DNA of 64,000 nt, from the NCBI GenBank assembly GCA_034679345.1, contig JAXDAY010000014.1, positions 92,029 through 156,028 on the forward strand, read 5' to 3'. The position numbers and the translations under genes were made by a program. Positions 53,211 through 60,668 of this stretch are shown one piece after another. The notes under the pieces are model-generated. The model was not told the origin of the DNA and searched no databases. It saw only the letters and a list, made by a program, of their open reading frames with translations. Every line of letters begins with the position of its first letter. Within the stretch, counting starts at the first letter, position 1. The stretch is from JAXDAY01 sp034679345. GTDB lineage: Bacteria > Eisenbacteria > RBG-16-71-46 > CAIMUX01 > VGJL01.

Positions 53211-55124
53211 TCAATGCGGCCCCGGCGTGGATCGCGCGGCGCGCGCGGCGAAGACGGCGGGATCGAAATCGATTTCGCCGATCGCCTTGCGATCGACCCA
53301 CACCGGAATCGTCTCCCGGAGGCGCGAGGCGTGCGCGATCACCGCGGCCCGCTCCCGCGGAGCCAGGATCTCGGCTTCCAGCTCCTCGCGAACCTCCTCG
53401 AGGCTCCTCGTGCGCGGGGGAAGAATGCCGTCGAGACGCAGCACCGAGTAGAGATCGCCGTCGTGGATCGGCTCGCTCACGTCCCCCTCGAGCATCCCGA
53501 AGATGACCGAGTCGAACCGCGGTGTCTGCCCGGCCGAGACCCACCCAAGACCCGTATCGGGCGTGGCCGCCACGGTCATGCCCTCAGTCTGTAGATCCAA
53601 GGCGATCCGCGACGGCGCCTGCCCCTCCTTCAACCGGACCGCAGCCTCCCGCGCCGTCTCGATCTGAGGGAAGCCGAGCGCCACGAACTTCCTCCGCTCC
53701 GGGATCTTGTACGTTTCCAGGCGGCTCTCGTAGAGCCTCGCGATCTCCTGCTCCGTCGGCTGAATCTCCGGAAGGATCTTCTCCCTGCGGTAGGCCCTCC
53801 AGTAGACCCACCGCGCGCGCCTCATGATCTTCTGGCGGACCTCCGGGTCTTCGCCAAGATCGAGCCGCTTCGCCTCGCGAAGCTGGACGCGTTCGTACAT
53901 CGCCTCGTTGCAGAGATCGAGCACATCCCCGACCTCCTCGAACCGCGGCCAGACGAGGGATGGCTTGAAGACCAGCTGGTCGATGACGCCCAGGGCGGGC
54001 AGCGTGTCGCCTTCGATGAAGGCCACCGGCCGGCGCGCCTCCTCCCCTTTCAGGGGCGCCTCGTCCCAGACGCGGGGCAGGCTCGGCGCACCCAGCTTGA
54101 CCCTCGACTTGTCGATCGCAGGGTCGTAGGTCCGCCGGACGTCCCGGGTGGCCTCCTCGAGGAAGTCGCGGAGCCATTCGGCCGCCTCCATGTCGACGTG
54201 ATAGCCATAGGCGGCCATGAGATCCTCGTGCATCTTCCGCGCCGCCTCCGGTAGCTGGCTGGCCGAGACGGCGCGCAGGATTCGGGGGCGCTCCATCTCG
54301 AACGACCCCAGCGGCGCGCCCGGGCGCCGGGCGACGACCCGATAGAAGGCATGAAACATCCTCTCGGAGACGAGGGGCGAGACTCCCCCATCTGGCACCG
54401 ACCAGAGGATCTCCTGCTGATCGGGCGTGAACTGGAGGGCGTTCACCCAGCCGATTCGCCCCCCGATGGATGCGGTCCTCTGATCCTTCGAGTAACGTCG
54501 GGCGGCTTCGGCGAAGGCGATTCCTCGGCTCAAGGCGGCCTGGACGCTGTCGACCTCGACGAGGGTGGGGACCTTGATCGTCTCGAGTTCGAGATCCACC
54601 GCGAGCCGCTCGTAGGTCGCGCGCAACACCTCCTCTTCGGCGCGCAGATACCGCGGGGTCAGCCGCTCGCGCAGGGCTTCGAGGAGCCGCCCTTCCGTGC
54701 TCATCTCGAGCCCGTTGCGATCGATCGGCCTCAGGAGGCTCGAATCCGCCATCGACGCGGCCTGGATGACGACCATGTTCAGATACGCCTCGAGGAAGCG
54801 ATCGATGCTCGCCTGATCGGGTCCCAGCGTGGAGGTATCCGCCCGGGCGGCCTCGTGGAAGTCGTCTTGGACAGTGCCCAGAGTGAGTTCGATGCCGCCG
54901 GCTCGAACGACGACGGCGCCTGGATCGACACCTGATGCCGCCGCGAAGGGAAGGCCCGCGAGCAGGCAGGCGCCGAGAATCGAGAGCAGGCCGAACGCGT
55001 TGCCCGCGCCATACCGCTCTGTTAGACTCGCCGCCTGGTGGCTCGCCGCCTCGCACGGACGCGGCGAGCGCCCCTCGGTTGGATGAGAGGGAGCCTGGAT
55101 GACGCGTTCCGACAGTCTTTCCAT
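53211..55124 (-). CDS. Periplasmic peptidyl-prolyl isomerase, PpiC/SurA type
   Basis: The product is up to 637 residues. An h-region (NAFGLLSILGACLLAGLPFAAAS, about 42-63) is an export signal. A SurA-like N-domain follows, then two parvulin-type regions: one near 190-270 (FAEAARRYSKDQRTASIGGRIGWV) and one near 500-570 (GLGWVSAGQTPRFDSVIF). It probably escorts outer-membrane proteins. The only ATG (55124) leaves an odd 40-residue stretch before the signal peptide and overlaps the start of the divergent glycosyltransferase by 26 bp, so the true start is unresolved. It leads the DUF971-C25-clpB run. Confidence 0.8.
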   Translation of the reverse strand: MERLSERVIQAPSHPTEGRSPRPCEAASHQAASLTERYGAGNAFGLLSILGACLLAGLPFAAASGVDPGAVVVRAGGIELTLGTVQDDFHEAARADTSTLGPDQASIDRFLEAYLNMVVIQAASMADSSLLRPIDRNGLEMSTEGRLLEALRERLTPRYLRAEEEVLRATYERLAVDLELETIKVPTLVEVDSVQAALSRGIAFAEAARRYSKDQRTASIGGRIGWVNALQFTPDQQEILWSVPDGGVSPLVSERMFHAFYRVVARRPGAPLGSFEMERPRILRAVSASQLPEAARKMHEDLMAAYGYHVDMEAAEWLRDFLEEATRDVRRTYDPAIDKSRVKLGAPSLPRVWDEAPLKGEEARRPVAFIEGDTLPALGVIDQLVFKPSLVWPRFEEVGDVLDLCNEAMYERVQLREAKRLDLGEDPEVRQKIMRRARWVYWRAYRREKILPEIQPTEQEIARLYESRLETYKIPERRKFVALGFPQIETAREAAVRLKEGQAPSRIALDLQTEGMTVAATPDTGLGWVSAGQTPRFDSVIFGMLEGDVSEPIHDGDLYSVLRLDGILPPRTRSLEEVREELEAEILAPRERAAVIAHASRLRETIPVWVDRKAIGEIDFDPAVFAARAARSTPGPH

Positions 55125-55818
55125 CTTTTTTCCCGCCTACAACGACTGGGGCACCATCGCCAGCATGGTCGTCATGGCCCACCGAGTCGCCACCGAACTG
55201 ACCGACGATTTCGAGGTGATCGTGGTCAACGACGCCTCTCCCGACCACCTCGACGAGATCCTCGACGATCTTGGCCCGCGCTACCCGCGCTTGCGGGTCG
55301 TCACCCACGAGCAAAACCGCGGCTACGGCGGCGCCCTGCGATCGGGATTCGCCGCCTGCGTCAAGGACTACATCTTCTACACCGACGGAGACGCCCAGTA
55401 CGACATCCGGGAGCTCTCCCTCCTCTGGCGCGAGCGGAGGGACGCCGATCTCGTCAACGGCTACAAGATCCGGCGCTCCGATCCCTGGTACCGGGCGGTC
55501 ATCGGGCGAGTCTACCACCATTTCGTCGCCTTCTGGTTCCGGATCCCGATCCGGGACGTCGACTGCGACTTCCGCCTGATCCGGCGGGAGGCGATGAAAG
55601 GCATCAGGCTTACCGAGGACAGCGGCTTGATCTGCGTTGAGTTCCTGGCGAAGATCTCCCGGGCGGGCGTTCGAATCCGGGAGGTTCCGGTGCATCACTT
55701 CCATCGGATGCACGGCAAGAGCCAGTTCTTCAACTTCGCCCGCGTGGCGAGAGTCCTCCTGGGAATGGCCGGCCTCTGGTGGAGGATCCACAAGAACCGC
55801 GACGGGAGGGGCGCATGA
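55099..55818 (+). CDS. Family 2 glycosyltransferase (polyprenyl-phosphate sugar synthase, DPM1-like)
   Basis: The 239-residue GT-A enzyme has SIFFPAYNDWGTIASMV, FEVIVVNDASPDHLDEIL, the donor-metal DGDAQYD (DxD region), and the late segment HFHRMHGKSQFF. It lacks the C-terminal membrane helices of ArnC, so it is the soluble dolichol-phosphate-mannose-synthase type, charging undecaprenyl phosphate. First gene of a seven-gene run; ATGA overlap with the next. Confidence 0.85.
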   Translation: MTRSDSLSIFFPAYNDWGTIASMVVMAHRVATELTDDFEVIVVNDASPDHLDEILDDLGPRYPRLRVVTHEQNRGYGGALRSGFAACVKDYIFYTDGDAQYDIRELSLLWRERRDADLVNGYKIRRSDPWYRAVIGRVYHHFVAFWFRIPIRDVDCDFRLIRREAMKGIRLTEDSGLICVEFLAKISRAGVRIREVPVHHFHRMHGKSQFFNFARVARVLLGMAGLWWRIHKNRDGRGA

Positions 55819-56843
55819 CCTTTGTGCGGGGCATCGAGGCCCTGGAGAGCTACTACCGGGGCCGCGACTGCCTGGTGACCGGCGGACTCGGCTTCATCGG
55901 CTCAAACATCTGCCGCGTCCTCGTCCGGATGGGCGCGCGCGTGACCGCGGTCGACTCCCTGCTGCCCGACTTCGGCGGGAATCTCTGGAACATCCACGAC
56001 ATCGAGGATGAGCTGACGGTCAACATCGCCGATGTCAGGGACGTGCACTCCATGCGCTTTCTCGTCCGCGATCGCGAGGTGATCTTCAACCTCGCGGGGC
56101 AAGTGAGCCATATCGACTCGATGCGCGATCCCTGGACCGACCTGGACATCAACTGCCGCAGCCAGCTCTCGATCCTCGAGGCCTGCCGCGAGCGCAATCC
56201 CGAGGTGCGCATCGTCTACGCCGGCACGCGGCAGCAGTACGGGCGGCCGAGCTACCTGCCCGTCGACGAGAAGCACCTCGTGCAGCCGACCGATGTCAAT
56301 GGGATCAACAAGATGGCCGGCGAGTGGTACCACATCCTCTACGCCAACGTCTACGGGCTGCGCGCCACCTCTCTGCGGCTGACGAACACCTATGGTCCCG
56401 GCATGTTGCTGAAGCACGGCCGTCAGGGCTTCATCCCCTGGTTCGTGCGCAAGGCGCTCCTCGGCGAAGCGATCGATCTCTTCGGAACGGGCGAGCAGAA
56501 GCGAGACATGAACTACGTCGAGGATGCGGTCCGCGCGTTCCTTCTCGTCGCGGCGACCGACGAGACGAACGGCGAAGTGTTCAACCTGGGGGGCGATGAG
56601 GTCGTCTCCCTGAAGGAGTTCACCGAAGCGCTGATCGATGTCGCCGGCGGTGGGAGCTACCGGATCGTGCCGTTCCCGGAGGAGGGCAAGCGGATCGACA
56701 TCGGCGACTACTACGGCTCCTACAAGAAGCTCGAGGCGGCCGTGGGATGGAGACCCCAGGTCGGGCTTCGGGAAGGTCTCGAGCGGACCCTCTCCTACTA
56801 TCGGAAACATCTGCCGAACTACATCGAGGAGGAGGACCGCTGA
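55815..56843 (+). CDS. Extended-SDR sugar-nucleotide epimerase/dehydratase, catalytic Tyr replaced
   Basis: The 342-residue product has DCLVTGGLGFIGSNICRVL, FNLAGQVSHIDSM, RIVYAGTRQQYGRPS and LRLTNTYGPGMLLKHG. Where the YxxxK pair is expected it reads VNGINKMAGEWYH, so Lys is kept but Tyr is Asn. The family is nevertheless complete and conserved elsewhere. It may use another acid or run a different step such as a decarboxylation. Start ATG 55815 forms an ATGA overlap. Confidence 0.82.
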   Translation: MTFVRGIEALESYYRGRDCLVTGGLGFIGSNICRVLVRMGARVTAVDSLLPDFGGNLWNIHDIEDELTVNIADVRDVHSMRFLVRDREVIFNLAGQVSHIDSMRDPWTDLDINCRSQLSILEACRERNPEVRIVYAGTRQQYGRPSYLPVDEKHLVQPTDVNGINKMAGEWYHILYANVYGLRATSLRLTNTYGPGMLLKHGRQGFIPWFVRKALLGEAIDLFGTGEQKRDMNYVEDAVRAFLLVAATDETNGEVFNLGGDEVVSLKEFTEALIDVAGGGSYRIVPFPEEGKRIDIGDYYGSYKKLEAAVGWRPQVGLREGLERTLSYYRKHLPNYIEEEDR

Positions 56844-56854
56844 GCGCGCCGGGC

Positions 56855-57958
56855 GTGCCCGTGGTCGATCTCGCCGCGCAGTACGAGCGGCACCGGGAGG
56901 AGATCGACTCCGCCATCGCCCGGGTGCTCCGGAGCTCCTGGTTCATCCTCGGCGAGGAGGGCCGGAGCTTCGAGGAGGAGTTCGCCGGTTACTGCGGGGC
57001 CGCGCACGCGGTCGGAGTCGGCTCCGGCACCGAGGCGCTCCACCTGAGCCTGGTCGCCCTCGGGGCGGGGCCCGGCCGCGAGGTCGTCGCCCCCGCGAAC
57101 ACGGCGGTTCCGACGCTCTCGGCGATCTCCTTCAGCGGCGCCCGACCCATCCTCGTCGACGTCGAGGAGAAGACCGCGACCATGGATCCCGCGAGGCTCG
57201 AGAGCGCGCTCTCCCCGCGCACCGCGGCGATCGTGCCGGTTCACATCTACGGCCAATCCGCCGAGATGGACTCGATCCGGGGAATCGCATCGAGGCGGGG
57301 GATCCCGGTCCTCGAAGATGCCGCGCAGGCGCATGGGGCGCGCTTCAAGGGGCGGCGCGTCGGAGCGATCTCCGAGGCGACCGCGTTCAGCTTCTATCCG
57401 TCGAAGAACCTCGGCGCTTACGGCGATGGGGGGATCGTGACGACGAACGACGCCGCGCTCGCCGCCCGGCTGAGACGCCTGCGCAACTACGGCGAGAAGG
57501 AGCGATACCGCCATAGCGAGGTGGGCTTCAACTCCCGGCTCGACGAGATCCAGGCGGCGATCCTTCGCGCGAAGCTCCCGCATCTCGATTCATGGAACGA
57601 GGCGCGACGGCGCGTCTACGGACGTTACTCGGAGGAGCTGCGCGCGCACCCGATTCGATGGAACGAGGAGGGCGAGGGGCGCTACCATGTCCGGCATCTC
57701 GGGGTGATCGGCGTGGAGCGCCGGGACGATCTCAGGCGCTTCCTCGCGGAGCGGCGGATCCAGACGCAGATCCACTATCCGATCCCGATCCACCTGCAGG
57801 AGGCCTACGCCTCTCTCGGCCACCGGCGCGGCGATTTCCCCGTCTCCGAAGCGCTGGCCGATCGCATCGTGAGCTTGCCTCTGTATCCTGAAATGAGCGA
57901 CGCGATGATCGATCGCGTCGTGGAAGGGATTCGCGCATGGTTCCTGGCGAGCGCCTGA
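56855..57958 (+). CDS. DegT/DnrJ/EryC1/ArnB-family PLP sugar aminotransferase
   Basis: Installs an amino group on a keto-sugar nucleotide. About 367 residues, starting PVVDLAAQYERHREEID as in the family, with GVGSGTEALHLSL, VPVHIYGQSAEMDSI, EDAAQAHGA, the PLP Lys in FSFYPSKNLGAYGDGG, and RLDEIQAAILRAKL. I chose GTG 56855 from family starts. A CTG at 56840 has GGAGG 4-7 nt upstream and overlaps the previous stop as CTGA, a real alternative. Confidence 0.9.
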   Translation: MPVVDLAAQYERHREEIDSAIARVLRSSWFILGEEGRSFEEEFAGYCGAAHAVGVGSGTEALHLSLVALGAGPGREVVAPANTAVPTLSAISFSGARPILVDVEEKTATMDPARLESALSPRTAAIVPVHIYGQSAEMDSIRGIASRRGIPVLEDAAQAHGARFKGRRVGAISEATAFSFYPSKNLGAYGDGGIVTTNDAALAARLRRLRNYGEKERYRHSEVGFNSRLDEIQAAILRAKLPHLDSWNEARRRVYGRYSEELRAHPIRWNEEGEGRYHVRHLGVIGVERRDDLRRFLAERRIQTQIHYPIPIHLQEAYASLGHRRGDFPVSEALADRIVSLPLYPEMSDAMIDRVVEGIRAWFLASA

Positions 57959-58314
57959 CGCCGTTTCTCCTTGTCGCCTGCGCCGTCTGTCTGACGGTGA
58001 CTGGAGAGCTATTCCTCAAGTCCGGAATGAATCGGGTCGGGGTCGTCTCCTTCGACCGGCTTGCCGCCACCTTCATGCGCGTCGCGGGAACGCCGCAAAT
58101 CTGGATCGGATTCCTCTTCGCCGCCGGAGGCGCCGCGCTCTGGCTCGCCGCCCTCTCGCGCGCGCCGCTCTCCTGGGCCTACCCGATCCTCTCCCTGGGC
58201 TACGTCCTCGTCCTGGTCTTCTCGAGGATCGTGCTGGGCGAGACCGTCCCGGCCGCGCGATGGATCGGAACCCTGGTCATCATCGGCGGGGTCTGGCTGG
58301 TCTTTCGAAGCTAG
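57937..58314 (+). CDS. Small EamA/SMR-type membrane transporter (ArnE/ArnF-like)
   Basis: The 125-residue product has four membrane helices (about 8-25, 55-72, 78-97, 105-123) with GELFLKSGMNRVG and LSWAYPILSLGYVLVLVFS, the pattern of the DMT superfamily subunit that flips sugar-linked undecaprenyl phosphate. It overlaps the aminotransferase by 22 nt. Arn-like context supports lipid flipping over drug efflux. Confidence 0.8.
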   Translation: MVPGERLTPFLLVACAVCLTVTGELFLKSGMNRVGVVSFDRLAATFMRVAGTPQIWIGFLFAAGGAALWLAALSRAPLSWAYPILSLGYVLVLVFSRIVLGETVPAARWIGTLVIIGGVWLVFRS

Positions 58315-58317
58315 GCC

Positions 58318-59055
58318 ATGGAGCCCGATGCCTATCGAGAGACCGCGGGCGCCGAAGGGTCCCACTTCTGGTTCCGCGAGCTGCGCTGGATCTGGACCCG
58401 CCTTCTTCGCGCGGGCGCGAAGACCAGCGCCTCGGAGGGGTCGTTGCTGCTGGATGCCGGTTGCGGCACCGGCGGGAATCTCGGACGTCTGCCGGCCACG
58501 TGGAGAGCCGTCGGCATCGATCGAAGCCCCATCGCCCTCGGCTTCGCGCGGGAGCGCGTCGGATCCCCCCTCGTTCAGGGCTCGATCACGGCGCTTCCCT
58601 TCCGCGACCGCTCGGTGCGGGCGGCGATCTGCCTCGATGTGATCTACCATCGAGCGGTGGAGGACGATGTCGCCGCATTGCGGGAGATCCGGCGGGTCCT
58701 GGAGCCCGGCGGCGTGGCGGTGATCAACGTCCCGGCCTTCGAATCGCTTCGCTCCTCGCACGATGAGGCGGTCCACACAGCGCGCCGCTACGATCGCGAG
58801 ATGCTCTCGAGGCAGATCCGCCGCGCGGATCTCGATCCGCTTCGCGTCCTCTACTGGAACGGGCTTCTCCTGCCGGTCTCGGCGTTCGTGCGACTGGCGC
58901 GCCGAGGCAAGGCTGTGAAGAGCGACATCTCGCTTCCCCCCGAACCGTTGAACGCTCTGCTCTCGGGGATCGGATGGATCGATTCGCGCCTTGCCCTGGC
59001 GGGGCTTCTGCCCGCGGGGCTCTCCGTGGTCGCGCTCGCGCGGAGGCGATCGTGA
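58318..59055 (+). CDS. Class I SAM-dependent methyltransferase
   Basis: The 245-residue product has HFWFRELRWIWTRLL, the SAM motif LLLDAGCGTGGNLGRL, VGIDRSPIALGFARE and AICLDVIYHRAVEDDVAALR. The C-terminal half holds hydrophobic segments. In this operon it probably methylates a sugar or a glycolipid; UbiG-like substrates cannot be excluded. Starts 4 nt after the transporter stop. Confidence 0.85.
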   Translation: MEPDAYRETAGAEGSHFWFRELRWIWTRLLRAGAKTSASEGSLLLDAGCGTGGNLGRLPATWRAVGIDRSPIALGFARERVGSPLVQGSITALPFRDRSVRAAICLDVIYHRAVEDDVAALREIRRVLEPGGVAVINVPAFESLRSSHDEAVHTARRYDREMLSRQIRRADLDPLRVLYWNGLLLPVSAFVRLARRGKAVKSDISLPPEPLNALLSGIGWIDSRLALAGLLPAGLSVVALARRRS

Positions 59056-60668
59056 CGCGCGGACGAGCGGCGGGGGCCCTGCTCTGCCTGGCGGTCGCGG
59101 CGCTGCTGCGTCTGCTCTTCCTCGGAACGCCCGGCCTCTGGCTCGACGAGGGATACACGGCGTGGACCGCGCATCTTCCCGCTGAGGAGCATCGCGCGGC
59201 GCGCGCCAACGACGATGCGCCGCCTCTCTACTATGCGATCCAGAGGCTCTTGGTCCCGGCTCTGCCTGCCGGTGAGGGATCCGTCCGTCTGCTCTCGGCC
59301 GTCGCGGGCATCGGGACGGTCGGCGTCTTGCTGGTCGCGCCGCCGGCCCCGGCGCTCGCCGGAGCCGCCTGCCTGATGGCCGCCGCGCCCTACGGCGTCT
59401 CCTATTCCCGCGAAGCCCGATCGTACGCCCTTCTCATCCTCTTCTCGGTCGTTCTGATCGCCGCGACCGCGCGGGTCGCCGAAGGCAAGCGCCGCTGGCT
59501 CGTCGGCGTCGCGATCGCCGAGATCCTGGCCCTGCTCACCCACCATGTGGGCGCCACGCTCGTGCTCGGCGCGAACATCGCCTGGCTCCTGCTTGGCCGG
59601 CGGATGGTTCGGGGCTGGCTGCTCGCGCAGGCGATCGCCTTCCTCGCGTGGCTTCCGTTCCTCATCGAGGCGCTGGGCCACTGGAGGATCCACTCGGCTC
59701 TGAACACCTGGACCGCGCCTTTCTGGGAGAAGACGCCGATCGCCGCCGCTCCGTTGCTGAGCCTCTGGGCGATGTCCTTCGGCGCGCGCGTTTCCCCCTC
59801 GCCCCCCGTCGGCCACTGGGCCTGGCGCGGCGCTGGATCCTACGCGCTTTCGATCGCGGTCATCGTCATCGTCGGAATCCTGCTGGCGGCGGCTTTCCGG
59901 CGCGCGACGCGGCGTCCGGCGATTCTCGCCGCGTCGTTCACGATCGGTCCGCTCGCGGCCCTGACGATTCTCTCGATGGTGACGACACCCTCCTACATCC
60001 TGGGACGAACCGACGCGGTCTCCTACGCGGGCTTCCTTCTCTGGTGCGCCCTTGGGCTCTCGCAGATCCCGCGAAGGATGCGGATCGCCGCGCTCGCGGC
60101 GCTCGGCCTCTCGAGCTTTCTCGCGATTGGATCGCACTTGCCGCGCTCCGCGGAGGCGGCCGGCGGCGACCGCGCGGTCGGCCTGGCGATTCGGGAAGTC
60201 GCCCGGCCGGGCGACTGGGTCGTCTGGGTCGGACCGTCGCGCCCCTCGATCGACTACTATCTCTCGGCTGGGAGGCCGGGAAGGGCCTCCGACGGCCTCC
60301 GCCGCCTCCACTATCCGGCGGCCTGGGGCGCGAATCCATCGGCCCCCTATCCGACCCCAGGCGACAGCCTTCGGAGCTGGGAGAGGGAGGCTTATCGCCT
60401 GCGCGATCGGTTCGAGGCGGAGGCGGCCGCCGATGCGTTTCTGATCTACGTCGGACCGCTGCAGCGCGGCCGGCCCGATTCGATCGACGCCGCAGGGCTT
60501 CCCTATCCGGGCAGCCTGCTCGCGTACGCGCTCAACGGCACGCGCCCGATCGAGCCGATCGCCCGCCGCCGCGGCGACGGCGTCGACGTCGAGTGGATCG
60601 CATTCCGCATCCACCGCGATGAGCTGGAGGAGCGCGAAGACCTGCTCCCGGCGGAGGAAGCTCGGTGA
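59052..60668 (+). CDS. GT-C family membrane glycosyltransferase (ArnT/PMT-like)
   Basis: The 538-residue product has some 10-11 membrane helices over the first 370 residues and an extracytoplasmic C-terminal domain. The first loop carries LWLDEGYTAWT, the acidic catalytic motif of GT-C enzymes, and a second loop has YSREARSYALL. It would move a sugar from a polyprenyl-phosphate carrier to lipid or protein on the outer face. GTG start 59052 has CGGAGG 5 nt upstream and a GTGA overlap with the methyltransferase. Confidence 0.85.
   Translation: MTRGRAAGALLCLAVAALLRLLFLGTPGLWLDEGYTAWTAHLPAEEHRAARANDDAPPLYYAIQRLLVPALPAGEGSVRLLSAVAGIGTVGVLLVAPPAPALAGAACLMAAAPYGVSYSREARSYALLILFSVVLIAATARVAEGKRRWLVGVAIAEILALLTHHVGATLVLGANIAWLLLGRRMVRGWLLAQAIAFLAWLPFLIEALGHWRIHSALNTWTAPFWEKTPIAAAPLLSLWAMSFGARVSPSPPVGHWAWRGAGSYALSIAVIVIVGILLAAAFRRATRRPAILAASFTIGPLAALTILSMVTTPSYILGRTDAVSYAGFLLWCALGLSQIPRRMRIAALAALGLSSFLAIGSHLPRSAEAAGGDRAVGLAIREVARPGDWVVWVGPSRPSIDYYLSAGRPGRASDGLRRLHYPAAWGANPSAPYPTPGDSLRSWEREAYRLRDRFEAEAAADAFLIYVGPLQRGRPDSIDAAGLPYPGSLLAYALNGTRPIEPIARRRGDGVDVEWIAFRIHRDELEEREDLLPAEEAR

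Noticed and set aside
53584..55791. 735-codon minus-strand frame overlapping the PpiC and glycosyltransferase genes
   Set aside because: Runs antisense to a clear GT2 gene and out of frame with PpiC; no recognisable domain.
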